DNA of 36,096 bases. It comes from Nitrospira sp. CR1.2. Its GTDB lineage: Bacteria > Nitrospirota > Nitrospiria > Nitrospirales > Nitrospiraceae. The notes beneath the pieces are model-generated. The model did not search any database and was not told the origin of the DNA. It saw nothing but the letters and a program-made list of their open reading frames with translations. The position numbers were made by a program, and so were the translations under genes. Where the stretch lies: positions 1-36,096 of the forward strand of contig WIAG01000037.1 in NCBI GenBank assembly GCA_014055495.1. Reading direction: 5' to 3'. Numbering within the stretch: the stretch's first letter is position 1; the number at the start of each line of letters is the position of its first letter. Positions 7,913 to 16,847 of the stretch are shown here, in pieces.

Positions 7913-9169
7913 ATGAGTACGTTACGAGGTTGCTCCCTCGGCTATTGGCTCGCGGCGCTCCTGTTGACCGTCGCGTCCTGTGCGACCAGTGACCCTCCTC
8001 GAGTCCTCCCCCCTGACGTTCCCCCGGCGCCGACGAGGGCGACGCTCCAGTTAGGCCAAAAGGAACTCGCGGATGGCCGGTTCGTCGGGTTGGCGTTTTC
8101 CGGCGGAGGGAGCCGCGCGGCCGTCTTCGGGGCGGCCGTCATGAAGGAACTCGACCGCCTAGGGCTGCTGCAGCAGGTCGATGTGTTGTCCGCCGTGTCC
8201 GGCGGCGCCTTGCCTGCCGCGGCCTATGCGCTGGAGGGTTATCGCGACTTTGACTTTCAGAACGGGTTCCTCGAACAGATCGGGCGCGATATTCAAGGCG
8301 CAGCAGCGGGGCCCTGGTACCTAGTGCCTCATAACCTGCTCCGGTACACCTTCAGAAACACGATTCCCTCCGAACCCGTGATCCGCGCCCTGGACGACCA
8401 ACTGTTTCACGGCGCGACCTTCGCCGACCTGAATCCCTCCCGGCCGCTCTTGCTGTTGAATGCCACGGATGCCTTGACCGGTGATCCTCTGGTCATCGCC
8501 GAGGAACGGTTCGCGGCGTTGGGCATTCCCTTAGGATCGTTCAGTATTGCCCGGGCCGTCTATATGTCTGCGGCCTATCCCGGCGTGCTCGAGCCCTTGA
8601 CGCTGACCGATGGACATGTCGGGACGAACGGCACGGCCTCCAATCCGGTTCTTGCCTATGACGGGGGCGCCGCCGACAATCTGGGCATTCGCACGCTCAT
8701 GCACGTGGTGGAGGAAAGCCTATCGGAGCAGCCGATGGCGGATCGTTTTCCACAAGGTTGTCTGGTGATCTCCATCGATGCCACGAGCCGTCCGAGGAAC
8801 GAGACGCGCACACCGCTTTCCGCTGCCGCGGCGTTACTCAGAGGCCATCGCCGGAATGTATTGGAGCTCGCCGGAATTCCTGCCGCAGAGCAAGACCGGA
8901 CCATGTTCGGCAGCTTTCGGGTCGGTCTGAACGGAAGCGAGGGGATCTGCCAGTTTTGGCATCTGGCATTGCGCCAGTTACCGGACAGCGATCCGTTGGG
9001 CGACTACGTCACGCACATCACTACGAACCTGGGCTTGCCGGCTGAGGATCAAGCTGCGTTGGCTGCTGCCGCCGCCCGCCTCGTCTCGAAGGGGCGCGAG
9101 GCGATGAACGGGACGGCTGGTTGGGCCTGGCTTGGGGAGTCGAAGCCGTCGCTGCGTTCGCATCCATGA
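7913..9169 (+). CDS. Patatin-like phospholipase, predicted lipoprotein
   Basis: A 418-residue patatin-family acyl hydrolase. An N-terminal signal with lipobox-like VASC (Cys23) predicts membrane anchoring at the cell envelope. The catalytic core shows the oxyanion-hole loop SGGGSRAA (63-70), the nucleophile Ser96 in SAVSGGALP, and the catalytic Asp250 in AYDGGAADN. Patatins release fatty acids from phospholipids with a Ser-Asp dyad; the target lipid here is unknown. The stop overlaps the next gene start by 4 bases (ATGA), so expression is probably coupled with the two downstream Rossmann-fold genes. Confidence 0.9.
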   Translation: MSTLRGCSLGYWLAALLLTVASCATSDPPRVLPPDVPPAPTRATLQLGQKELADGRFVGLAFSGGGSRAAVFGAAVMKELDRLGLLQQVDVLSAVSGGALPAAAYALEGYRDFDFQNGFLEQIGRDIQGAAAGPWYLVPHNLLRYTFRNTIPSEPVIRALDDQLFHGATFADLNPSRPLLLLNATDALTGDPLVIAEERFAALGIPLGSFSIARAVYMSAAYPGVLEPLTLTDGHVGTNGTASNPVLAYDGGAADNLGIRTLMHVVEESLSEQPMADRFPQGCLVISIDATSRPRNETRTPLSAAAALLRGHRRNVLELAGIPAAEQDRTMFGSFRVGLNGSEGICQFWHLALRQLPDSDPLGDYVTHITTNLGLPAEDQAALAAAAARLVSKGREAMNGTAGWAWLGESKPSLRSHP

Positions 9170-9840
9170 CCTACCCCATCACTCGGCAGCGGATCTTTAT
9201 CACCGGCGCCACCGGATATGTCGGGTGCCGGCTCATTCCGTTGTTGCTCGAACGCGGTCATGACGTGACGGCGTTGGTTCGCGAGTCATCCGTGAAGAAG
9301 GTTCCGGCCGGATGCCTGGTCGTAGTCGGCGATCCGTTGGATGCGGAGACGTTTGCGGAATCTGTGCGTGGACACGATACACTCCTGCAGTTGGTCGGCG
9401 TGCCCAAACCCTCGCCCTGGAAGGGGGCGCAGTTTCGCGCGATCGACGGGCCCAGTGCGCGGGCGTCGATTACTGCCGCAAGCCACGCCGGTGTCCGGCA
9501 CCTGGTCTATGTCAGTGTCGCCCAGCCGGCTCCCATCATGCGGGACTATCTCGCCGTACGTCGCGACTGCGAAGCGGCGATCGCGGCGGCGGGGCTGGTC
9601 GCGACGATCCTCCGGCCCTGGTACATTCTCGGTCCGGGTCACTGGTGGCCTTTGGCGCTGCAGCCGGTCTTTCGTGTGTTGGAACGAGTGCCTGCGACAA
9701 GGGAGGCCGCCATGCGTTTGGGATTGGTGACGATTCGAGAGATGCTCGCGGCCTTGTTGTGGGCCATCGAGCATCCGCCGGTGAAGACGAGGATGATCGA
9801 CGTGCCGGAGATCAGGCGTCTGGGACTGAGCGAGAGATGA
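9166..9840 (+). CDS. NAD(P)-binding NmrA/SDR-atypical protein
   Basis: A 224-residue Rossmann-fold protein with the dinucleotide-binding GATGYVGCRL motif at about 13-22 and the atypical-SDR pattern of NmrA-like or complex-I-assembly NDUFA9-like proteins (HLVYVSVAQP, then ILRPWYILGPGHWW). The YxxxK catalytic pair is not evident (YLAVRRDCE takes its place), so it may be a binding or regulatory protein and not a dehydrogenase. ATG 9166 overlaps the patatin stop (ATGA), and its own stop overlaps the next start in the same way. A longer in-frame upstream start inside the patatin gene is unlikely. Confidence 0.85.
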   Translation: MTYPITRQRIFITGATGYVGCRLIPLLLERGHDVTALVRESSVKKVPAGCLVVVGDPLDAETFAESVRGHDTLLQLVGVPKPSPWKGAQFRAIDGPSARASITAASHAGVRHLVYVSVAQPAPIMRDYLAVRRDCEAAIAAAGLVATILRPWYILGPGHWWPLALQPVFRVLERVPATREAAMRLGLVTIREMLAALLWAIEHPPVKTRMIDVPEIRRLGLSER

Positions 9841-10742
9841 AACCGGTCGCACTCGTCACCGGTGCCGCCGGCTTGATCGGCGGCTATCTCCTCAGAAGCG
9901 CCTCGCGCTGGGCGCCCGACTGGGAAGTGCATGGTGTCACCAGGGCCGAGGTCGATCTCACTGATCGGCCGCAGGTGCAGCGGGTCTGGAATCGTTACCG
10001 ACCGGACCTGGTCATCCACTGCGCGGCGTTGAGCCGGACCGGTCTCTGCGAGCAGGATCCCGCGCTGGCCCGGCGGATCAATGTCGAGGCGACCCGGTCC
10101 CTGGCCGACCTCGCGAAGGACGTGCCCTTCATCTTCCTTTCCACCGATCAAGTCTTCGACGGCGCGAAGGGACGGTATGCCGAAACCGATGCCGTTCATC
10201 CGCTCAATGTGTATGGGCACACGAAGACTGAGGCGGAGCCGCTCGTGCTCGAACATCCGACCCATGCGGTCGTGCGTATCGCGTTGACAGCCGGGACGTC
10301 GCCGACGGGGGACCGAAGTTTCGTCGAAGATATGCTGCGGGCGGCGGCGAAGGGAACCAGATTGACGCTCTTCACGGACGAATTTCGCTGCCCGTTGCCG
10401 GCCGGGGCCCTGGTGCGGGCGCTCTGGGAATTCGGCCTGCAGCGCCGACCGGGGCTCTATCACCTGGGTGGTCAGGAGCGGCTGTCCCGCTGGGAGATTG
10501 GAGAGCTGCTGGCGGCGCGATTTCCGGAACTGCGGTCTGCGATCCAGCCTGGTTCGGTGGCCGACTATCATGGCCCGCCACGGCCGCCGGATCTGTCGAT
10601 GCGCAGTGACAAGATCCAGGCACTCCTGTCGTTTCGCCTGCCGGGATTTCGCCAATGGCTGACGGAGAATCCGTCGGATGGCGGCGATCCTTGGGATTAT
10701 CCTCCGGGTGGATTAATGCGGAAGCGTGCGAATGTAAGCTAA
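9837..10742 (+). CDS. RmlD-like NAD(P)-dependent sugar-nucleotide reductase/epimerase
   Basis: A 301-residue extended-SDR protein of the dTDP-4-dehydrorhamnose reductase (RmlD) type. It has GAAGLIGGYL (9-18) for dinucleotide binding, FLSTDQVFDG (100-109), and the catalytic Tyr126-Lys130 pair in VYGHTKTE. RmlD_sub_bind family members reduce or isomerise nucleotide sugars; without other rhamnose genes nearby, dTDP-rhamnose synthesis cannot be claimed. It starts within the preceding stop (ATGA). The final 30 bases overlap the 3' end of the convergent cytochrome gene. Confidence 0.85.
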   Translation: MKPVALVTGAAGLIGGYLLRSASRWAPDWEVHGVTRAEVDLTDRPQVQRVWNRYRPDLVIHCAALSRTGLCEQDPALARRINVEATRSLADLAKDVPFIFLSTDQVFDGAKGRYAETDAVHPLNVYGHTKTEAEPLVLEHPTHAVVRIALTAGTSPTGDRSFVEDMLRAAAKGTRLTLFTDEFRCPLPAGALVRALWEFGLQRRPGLYHLGGQERLSRWEIGELLAARFPELRSAIQPGSVADYHGPPRPPDLSMRSDKIQALLSFRLPGFRQWLTENPSDGGDPWDYPPGGLMRKRANVS

Positions 10743-11072
10743 CACGCTTTGGATGTCGTGGTCGGAGAGGATGCCCTTCCAGGAGGGCATGTTCGGTTTC
10801 CCCTCGTGGATGGTGGTCAGCAGCGCGCTGTCTGGTTTCTTCCTGGTCGCTGGTGCCGTCAGGTTTGCCGGATCCGGGCCGAGCAATTTATACCCATCGC
10901 CTTTTCCTTCAGCACCGTGACATCCGGCGCAGTGTCGGCTGAAGATGCGTTTGCCTTTTGAACTCTCAGGTGTCTTCGCACCGGCGGCTCCACTCGCGTC
11001 CGACGGCATACCGGACCAGCCCACGCATGCCACGATGATCATCACGATGCTCACAACAGCCGTCTTCACCAT
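10713..11072 (-). CDS. Small periplasmic c-type cytochrome
   Basis: A 119-residue protein: signal peptide (about 1-22), then one class I cytochrome c domain with the heme motif CAGCH at 48-52 and a likely axial Met95 in PNMPSW. The KGKRIFSRHCAGCHG context and DIQSVLAYIRTLP ending are standard for mono-heme electron carriers. The frame extends upstream to 11123, but GAGGGACT directly before ATG 11072 marks the start. It runs convergently into the RmlD-like gene with a 30-base overlap of coding ends. The redox partner is not apparent here. Confidence 0.92.
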   Translation of the reverse strand: MVKTAVVSIVMIIVACVGWSGMPSDASGAAGAKTPESSKGKRIFSRHCAGCHGAEGKGDGYKLLGPDPANLTAPATRKKPDSALLTTIHEGKPNMPSWKGILSDHDIQSVLAYIRTLPH

Positions 11073-11258
11073 AGTCCCTCCGTACCGATGCGTCATCCTG
11101 CAGATTGGGGCCAGCGGTATCATACCGCCGGGCGACGGCCAATACCATGACTACGTGCACCGGACGACCCGGTGTTGCCGGTGACGAACATCATAGTACA
11201 ATCGCCGCATCACCTCCTGTGAGCCCTGTGGGCGCAGCGCACGTTAAGGAGCTCCCGC

Positions 11259-12077
11259 ATGTCGGCGACGGATCCACTGTCCCTCCTCATCACCGCCTGG
11301 GCGGTCTCGGCGATGCTGATGGGTGTGCTCTGGTTGCTTGAGCGCCGCCTGCAAAATCTGTCGATCGCCGATGTCGGGTGGTGTTACGGACTGGCCTTGG
11401 TGGTGTTGTGGTACGCCGGCGCTGCTCCTGGTGAACCGGCCAGGCGCCTGTTGGTTTGTGGGATGATCGTACTCTACGCCGCTCGCCTCGGCACACATAT
11501 CCTCATCGATCGGCTATGGGGGAGACCCGAAGACGGCCGGTACCGCGCCCTGCGTTTGCAATGGGGAGAGCAGGGTCCGCTGCGCCGGTTTTGGTACGTT
11601 CAATTGCAGGCGGCGGCCATTGTCTGGTTTTCCCTTCCTCCTCTGGTCGTCATGCAGAATCCTCATCCGCCGTTTCATCTCATGGAGTTGCTCGGCGTGC
11701 TTCTGTGGGGGGCGGCGGTGACAGGGGAAGCGGTTGCCGATTGGCAACTGTCGGCCTTTCGCCGCCGACCCTGGAACAGGGACCACGTGTGCCGGGAAGG
11801 ACTCTGGTACTACTCGCGCCATCCCAATTATTTCTTCGAATGGCTGCACTGGTGGAGTTATGTGGTGATGGGAGTCGCCAGTCCGCTGGGCAATTGGGGG
11901 GTGACGTTGATTGGTCCGCTGACGATGGGCTGGGCGCTCCTGAAAGTCACCGGCATTCCCTGGACGGAGATGCAGACGATGCGCAGCCGTGGTCGCGAGT
12001 ATGCGGAGTATCGGCGAACCACGAACGCCTTCTTCCCCTGGCTTCCGCGCCTGGGGAGCGTACAACGTGAAAGGTGA
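11259..12077 (+). CDS. DUF1295 (steroid 5-alpha-reductase-like) membrane protein
   Basis: A 272-residue polytopic membrane protein with hydrophobic segments near 5-27, 38-55, 62-80, 112-132, 140-160 and 200-235. The conserved C-terminal block GLWYYSRHPNYFFEWLHWWSYVV followed by SRGREYAEYRRTTNAFFPW is the DUF1295 signature shared with steroid reductases and ICMT-like enzymes that bind NADPH or SAM in the membrane. The substrate is unknown; a lipid or isoprenoid reductase role is plausible. AAGGAG at 11245-11250, 8 bases before the ATG, supports the start. Confidence 0.88.
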   Translation: MSATDPLSLLITAWAVSAMLMGVLWLLERRLQNLSIADVGWCYGLALVVLWYAGAAPGEPARRLLVCGMIVLYAARLGTHILIDRLWGRPEDGRYRALRLQWGEQGPLRRFWYVQLQAAAIVWFSLPPLVVMQNPHPPFHLMELLGVLLWGAAVTGEAVADWQLSAFRRRPWNRDHVCREGLWYYSRHPNYFFEWLHWWSYVVMGVASPLGNWGVTLIGPLTMGWALLKVTGIPWTEMQTMRSRGREYAEYRRTTNAFFPWLPRLGSVQRER

Positions 12078-12133
12078 AAGGCGCCTCGCGGCGATTGCAG
12101 CAGAAGTGCTCATGAATAATGCGGGGTAAGAGG

Positions 12134-12358
12134 CTACGGTTTGTCGGCCAGTGCAGTCAGACGTGTCCGGGCGATCTTGGCGGCTGGGCTGTCGGGATAC
12201 TGATGGACGATTTGTTCGTAAAGTTCTTTGGCGTGCGCTCGATTGGTCTGGCGCTCTTCGAACTGGGCCGTCTCGAGCAGCTGCGCAGCCTGGTCGGGAC
12301 TACAGGCGGAGATGGCCAGCAGCAGAGTCGGAATGAGCCATGTCGCGACTCTGTTCAT
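12134..12358 (-). CDS. Small lipoprotein with a TPR-like helix pair
   Basis: A 74-residue predicted lipoprotein: hydrophobic signal, lipobox AISAC with Cys19, then an amphipathic helical region (LLETAQFEERQTNRAHAKEL, YEQIVHQYPDSPAAKIART) that reads as a single TPR-like or BamD/YbgF-like hairpin. AAGGAG lies 7 bases upstream of ATG 12358. It follows the HTH/Zn-ribbon gene on the same strand after about 116 bases. Its role is unknown; an envelope scaffold is a guess. Confidence 0.75.
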   Translation of the reverse strand: MNRVATWLIPTLLLAISACSPDQAAQLLETAQFEERQTNRAHAKELYEQIVHQYPDSPAAKIARTRLTALADKP

Positions 12359-12474
12359 GCGATGCTCCTTTCGGCCGACATGTCGCGCAATGTCGTGAGA
12401 AGTTGAGGTGTGTGCGTAGTGTCGCCCAAGACGCCGGGAGTTTCAAGAAGGCAGGGTCGAGGTGGTACTCGAGG

Positions 12475-12786
12475 TCAGAGGGATTTTTCCTCACGAATGC
12501 CGAATCTCGGGGACGTAATGGCCTCGCTGCGGCAGCGGGGACACCGGCTTGGACGGGTGAGTCTGGTTCGATCGCGGAAGGCGTACGTACAGTCCTGACA
12601 GTGCGACGGTTCCAGCAGAAATGTTCGAGACGCGTCGCGAGCGAGGGTTTTGACAATGTGGGTCAGGTGATCTTCCACCTGGCGCTCCGGCATGCCGACA
12701 AGTTGCGCCAACTGGTGAGACGATAACAACGTGCCGGTCAGCAGCGTCATGATTCGCTGCCGCGGTGTCTGCTGTGGAGTGATCAT
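12475..12786 (-). CDS. HTH transcriptional regulator fused to a Zn-ribbon (COG3357-like)
   Basis: A 103-residue protein. Residues 8-50 form a winged-helix-like DNA-binding region (RQRIMTLLTGTLLSSHQLAQ, LVGMPERQVEDHLTHIVKTL). Residues 60-90 carry two CxxC pairs, C63-C66 and C82-C85, forming a zinc ribbon. This two-part layout is that of COG3357, a predicted regulator class better known from archaea. ACAGGG upstream of ATG 12786 may serve as RBS. The gene is divergent from tldD, with 114 bases between them. Regulated genes are unknown; autoregulation or control of tldDE through the shared upstream region is possible. Confidence 0.75.
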   Translation of the reverse strand: MITPQQTPRQRIMTLLTGTLLSSHQLAQLVGMPERQVEDHLTHIVKTLARDASRTFLLEPSHCQDCTYAFRDRTRLTRPSRCPRCRSEAITSPRFGIREEKSL

Positions 12787-12900
12787 GCCCTGTTGATTGT
12801 AGGTGAACCGCCTGCCGATGAAAAGGCAGGCATCGATGACCGCGATCTTGTTATACTACGCTGAACTGCCTGTGCATTCGGCGCAGAGAAAGACGCCGCT

Positions 12901-14364
12901 ATGAGTGGATCGCAGTGGGACGAGCTGGCCGAATTGGCCTTGGCTTGTGTGCGCTCGGCCGGGGTCGAGTATGCGGATATCCGCCTGCTTGATACGACGA
13001 CGCGGACCATCAGCGGTGAAGACCGGCGCATCGCCCATATTCGCGAGTCCACCGATCGAGGGTTCGGCATCCGCGTGCTGCACCGTGGCGCCTGGGGTTT
13101 TGCCGCCAGTTCCATCATTTCACTCGAAGAAATTCCTCGTGTCGCCGATCTGGCCGTAGAAATCGCCAAAGGTTCGGCGTCTCTCGCGATTTCGAAGGTG
13201 CACCTCGCCCCAGAGCCGGTGCATCGAGACCGGATTGTGACGCCTTGCCGCCTGGATCCCTTTGCCGTTCCGCTCGAAGAACAATCGGCGTTGCTGCTGA
13301 ACACCATGGATATCATTCAGCGGCATCCCGGTGTGGTGAGAAGTCATGCCGGCCTGTGGGCTCAACGCGATCGCAAACTGTTTGTGTCCACTGAGGGCTC
13401 CCATCTGGAGTTCGACCTGTTGGCGGTACAGGGCGACTGCACGGCCACGGCGGTGCATGAGGGACGGTTCGCCAGTCGCTCCTTCAACACGCCCCATCTG
13501 CGCATGGGGTATGAACTGGTGCGCGATGCGGACTGGGCCCGTGAAGGGGCGCGCATCGCCGCTCAGGCGGTGGAAAAGGTGCGCGCGCCGGTCATCGAAG
13601 CGGGCCGCTACGATCTGGTTTTGGATCCGGAACATCTCTCGTTGACGATGCACGAGTCGTGCGGGCATCCGAGTGAATTGGATCGCGCGCTTGGGTATGA
13701 GGCGAACTACGCGGGCACCAGTTTTCTCACGCCCGACAAACGCGGCACCTATCGGTATGGCTCCTCCCACGTGAATCTGGTGGCCGACAACACCGAAGCC
13801 GGTACGCTGGCGGCGACCGGGTATGACGATGACGGCGTCAGTTGCCAGAAGTGGGACATCGTGCGAGAGGGCATCTTTGTCGGCTACTGCACGAATCGCG
13901 AAGTCGCGCCGAGGATCAAGGAAGAGCGGTCACGCGGGTCGAACCGGGCCGATAGCTGGGGCAGCGTGCCGATGGTGCGCATTGCGAACATCGGGCTTGA
14001 GCCGGGAACCGCCACCCTCGACGGGCTCCTGGCCGACGTGAAACGGGGCATCTACATCGAAGGCCACGGGTCGTACAGCATCGACCAGCGGCGGTACAAT
14101 TTTCAGTTCGGCGGCGACGCCTTCTGGTTGATTGAAAACGGCCGGCGAACAGGTATGGTGCGCGACGTGATCTATCACGGGATCACGCCGGAGTTTTGGG
14201 GCCGGTGCGACGGCGTCGCGGACCGGAGTCATCGTCGTCGGTATGGATTTGTTACCTGCGGAAAAGGCCAACCGGGGCAATCGGGCTGGATGACCCACGC
14301 CGCGTCCCATGCCCGGTTCCGGCGCGTGGACGTCATCAGCGGAGAGACGAAGGCCAATCCATGA
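12901..14364 (+). CDS. tldD: Metalloprotease TldD (PmbA/TldD family, catalytic subunit)
   Basis: A 487-residue TldD. The zinc-binding HExxxH motif is intact as HESCGH at 251-256 inside LTMHESCGHPSELD. The N-terminal SIGEDRRIAHI-type region and the C-terminal GRRTGMVRDVIYHGIT block match the family. TldD and TldE form a heterodimer that degrades unfolded peptides through a narrow channel; in E. coli it matures microcin B17 and degrades CcdA. The next gene, tldE, starts within this stop (ATGA), so the subunits are coupled. No modified-peptide precursor gene was seen nearby, which suggests a housekeeping role. Confidence 0.95.
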   Translation: MSGSQWDELAELALACVRSAGVEYADIRLLDTTTRTISGEDRRIAHIRESTDRGFGIRVLHRGAWGFAASSIISLEEIPRVADLAVEIAKGSASLAISKVHLAPEPVHRDRIVTPCRLDPFAVPLEEQSALLLNTMDIIQRHPGVVRSHAGLWAQRDRKLFVSTEGSHLEFDLLAVQGDCTATAVHEGRFASRSFNTPHLRMGYELVRDADWAREGARIAAQAVEKVRAPVIEAGRYDLVLDPEHLSLTMHESCGHPSELDRALGYEANYAGTSFLTPDKRGTYRYGSSHVNLVADNTEAGTLAATGYDDDGVSCQKWDIVREGIFVGYCTNREVAPRIKEERSRGSNRADSWGSVPMVRIANIGLEPGTATLDGLLADVKRGIYIEGHGSYSIDQRRYNFQFGGDAFWLIENGRRTGMVRDVIYHGITPEFWGRCDGVADRSHRRRYGFVTCGKGQPGQSGWMTHAASHARFRRVDVISGETKANP

Positions 14365-15707
14365 CCTCCTCGATCACCGCGTCATGGCCGAAATTGACGA
14401 GTCGCCAGGAGTTTGAATTCCTCGCCGACCTCGTGATGAGCCACTCCACCGGGGAGGAGACGTTTCTGTCCTTGCGGGACTCCCATGGCGGCACGACCCG
14501 ATTCGCCAACAACCAGGTCATTCAGAATGTGAATCAGCGGCGGGGCAGCCTGTCGATCACGGTGGGCTTCGGGCGTCGGCACGGGACGGCCAGTACGACG
14601 GATTTCGCGGCCGGGGCGGTACGGGAAACGCTGAAGCAGGCGGAATCGATCGCCCGTCTGTCGCCGGACGATCCGGAATATCTTCCGCCGGTGGGCGCGC
14701 AGACCTATATGTCGCTTCCGACCTCCCGCCCGGAAACGCATGCCGCAGGACCGGCACGTCGACTCGAGTACGCGCGTGAGGCCATCGGTCAGTGCAAGAT
14801 GGAGAATCTGAATGCGGCGGGGACGGTGTCGTCCAGTGTCGCGACGATCGGATTGGCCGCCGGGACCGGATTGCGAGCGTATGAGGAACGCACGGAGGCG
14901 CGGTTCAGTCTGACCGTGCAGGCCGGCGAAGCGACGGGCTGGTCGGCGGCGGCCCATCGATCCATCGACCGCTTGCATGTCCAGGAGCGCACCTTGGCCG
15001 CGATTATCAAAGCCAAGCGAGGCGCGGACGAGCCGCAGGAATTGCCGCCGGGCCGCTACACGGTCATTCTGGAGCCGGCCGCTGTGGCGGGCCTGCTCAG
15101 CTGGATGATCTGGATGTTAGATGCGAAATCCTTTTACAAAGGCACCAGTCCGTACAGCGGGAAGTTGGGCTCGCGTATCATCGATCGACGCCTGTCCCTC
15201 TCGAATCAACCGGCCCATGCCGACTTGCTGGGGAACGGCTTTACCCATGAGGGGCTGCCCGTCATCGAATCGGGCTGGATTGAGTCGGGAGTATTGGCGC
15301 AGCTGTTGCACGACCGGTACACGGCGCGGGAACATCAGATCGATCCTCTCGCCACGTTGGAGTCGCCCCATTTCTCGGGAGAACGTCCCATCGGCACCCG
15401 CGTGGACGATCTCATCCGTACCACCCAGCGGGGGATCCTGGTGACGAATTTCTGGTACATCCGTCCGGTCAATCCCTCCGATCTGACGCTGACCGGGATG
15501 ACCAGAGACGGCACGTTTCTCATTGAAAACGGGGAGATCACCTCGGCCGTACGGAATTTCCGGTTTCACGAGAGCCCTTTGCGTGCGTTCAACCACGTGG
15601 ACGCCTACACGACCCCGGCTGAGGCGGTGACCTCGGAAACCGGGAAGGCGCTGGTTCCCGCCATGCGGATTCACGATTTCAATTTCTCCAGCGTCACCCG
15701 CTTCTAG
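14361..15707 (+). CDS. tldE: TldE/PmbA subunit of the TldD/TldE protease
   Basis: A 448-residue member of the PmbA/TldD family without the HExxxH zinc site, as expected for the non-catalytic partner. The start ATG 14361 overlaps the tldD stop by 4 bases. Family segments visible include FANNQVIQNVNQRRGSLSIT at about 50-69, the GRYTVILEPAAVAGLLSWM block and the C-terminal GTFLIENGEITSAVRNFRF motif. The family role is described under tldD. The frame remains open upstream to 14196, but that part lies inside tldD and is not family-like. Confidence 0.93.
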   Translation: MTSSITASWPKLTSRQEFEFLADLVMSHSTGEETFLSLRDSHGGTTRFANNQVIQNVNQRRGSLSITVGFGRRHGTASTTDFAAGAVRETLKQAESIARLSPDDPEYLPPVGAQTYMSLPTSRPETHAAGPARRLEYAREAIGQCKMENLNAAGTVSSSVATIGLAAGTGLRAYEERTEARFSLTVQAGEATGWSAAAHRSIDRLHVQERTLAAIIKAKRGADEPQELPPGRYTVILEPAAVAGLLSWMIWMLDAKSFYKGTSPYSGKLGSRIIDRRLSLSNQPAHADLLGNGFTHEGLPVIESGWIESGVLAQLLHDRYTAREHQIDPLATLESPHFSGERPIGTRVDDLIRTTQRGILVTNFWYIRPVNPSDLTLTGMTRDGTFLIENGEITSAVRNFRFHESPLRAFNHVDAYTTPAEAVTSETGKALVPAMRIHDFNFSSVTRF

Positions 15708-15823
15708 CTCTGCCCTGTACCCGGCGTGCCGGCCGAAAAAAGCCCTTTGCAGCCATTGACTCGGACTATGGGAAAGAGTAATGAATTAAGGGTAATTGGC
15801 CGATAAGAGCTCGGTGTGCGCCT

Positions 15824-16531
15824 ATGACACGAAAACAACAGCGTTTGGCCGAAAAGCCGGTCAACCTCCTGACCCTCGCTCCCGACAAGGGTGAAAAAGG
15901 AGCCGTCAATCCGTTTGCACCCTCGCCCCTACGCGCGGCAATCGGAAAGGTGTTCGTCAAGCTGGAAGATGTGACTGAGCGGTTCGAGGATTGGTGCCGG
16001 TACGGCAGCTCTGAGGACCGGACGGAACAGCCGTTGGGGCAGCGTGTGTCACAATGGCTCGGGGCACCTGTCGCGCGCCACATCGAGCACGAGGTTCAGG
16101 CGGAACATGGGCTGGTGCCTGCTCGTCGCTGGGACGGCGCCGTCGGCGATCTCCTCTTCCGGTTGCGCGACCGCGCGGGATTTGTGCAGCGGGCCTTGGC
16201 GGCGCAAGCGCGTGAACTCAAAGACTGGGTCATCCAGCATACCCAATCCACTCAAGCGGAACTCCATGAGTTGCGCGAGCAGGTGTCCACTCAGAAAGCG
16301 CAGATGGAGGAACTCTCCTCGCAACTTCAGGATTTGCGCGCGTTGGTCAGTTCGCAGCAACAGGTCTTGATGTACATGGGCAAGGATATGGAGATGGCCC
16401 CACCCGCTGAGTTAGAGCTGTCCCTCGTCCCGCCGCGTGCGTTGCCGTATGGCGACCGTGAGATCAAGTCTTCGAGAGATCGGCGCGAGGCTTCTGCCGA
16501 GGCCTCCGAAATTCCCTACCTCAACGCGTAG
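15824..16531 (+). CDS. Hypothetical coiled-coil protein (235 aa)
   Basis: Not recognised. No signal peptide or membrane segment. The N-terminal third is charged; residues about 118-182 form a strong predicted coiled coil rich in Gln, Glu and Leu (HTQSTQAELHELREQVS, then QKAQMEELSSQLQDLRALVS). The C-terminus is proline- and charge-rich. Codon usage and GC match the neighbours and the frame is long and open, so the gene is probably real. The arrangement (globular part plus coiled coil) recalls poly(3-hydroxyalkanoate)-associated or phasin-like structural proteins only in general shape, not in sequence. It is separated from tldE by 116 bases. Confidence 0.7.
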   Translation: MTRKQQRLAEKPVNLLTLAPDKGEKGAVNPFAPSPLRAAIGKVFVKLEDVTERFEDWCRYGSSEDRTEQPLGQRVSQWLGAPVARHIEHEVQAEHGLVPARRWDGAVGDLLFRLRDRAGFVQRALAAQARELKDWVIQHTQSTQAELHELREQVSTQKAQMEELSSQLQDLRALVSSQQQVLMYMGKDMEMAPPAELELSLVPPRALPYGDREIKSSRDRREASAEASEIPYLNA

Positions 16532-16847
16532 ATCGCGCCTGGACGCTCCGGCGGTATAACCGGATCAAGTCTGCCCTGCCGCTTGTTCATCGATCTCGTA
16601 CATCCGCTCCTCGGCGGGTGATTGCCTCTTGCGCTCCTGCTGTTCCGAACTGCAGGCTCCGTCCTACGGGAGAGGTTGCGTCAGGTCGTCTCCTACGTAT
16701 CTGCCGCAGTGCCGGGCATCGCCCCACAACGTGCTGGCAACTTCGTCATAAGACTGCTAATTTGTGCGTCTCCTCGCGGCCGTGCCGTGGCCGGATCATC
16801 GGGGCGTGGTCGATCCTTTCGCCCATACACGACCAGGAGCGTGATCA
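16532..16847. other. Non-coding interval before the TPR gene
   Basis: 316 bases with no convincing gene. A short inverted repeat, CGGCC-GTGCCGT-GGCCG near 16778-16794, could form a hairpin but has no T-tract. AGGAG at 16835-16839 is the ribosome binding site of the following gene. The interval presumably also holds its promoter, which I could not place. Confidence 0.5.

Noticed and set aside
15726-15745. CCGGCGTGCCGG palindrome followed by an A-run after tldE.
   Set aside because: Loop too short and the A-run is on the wrong strand for a tldE terminator.
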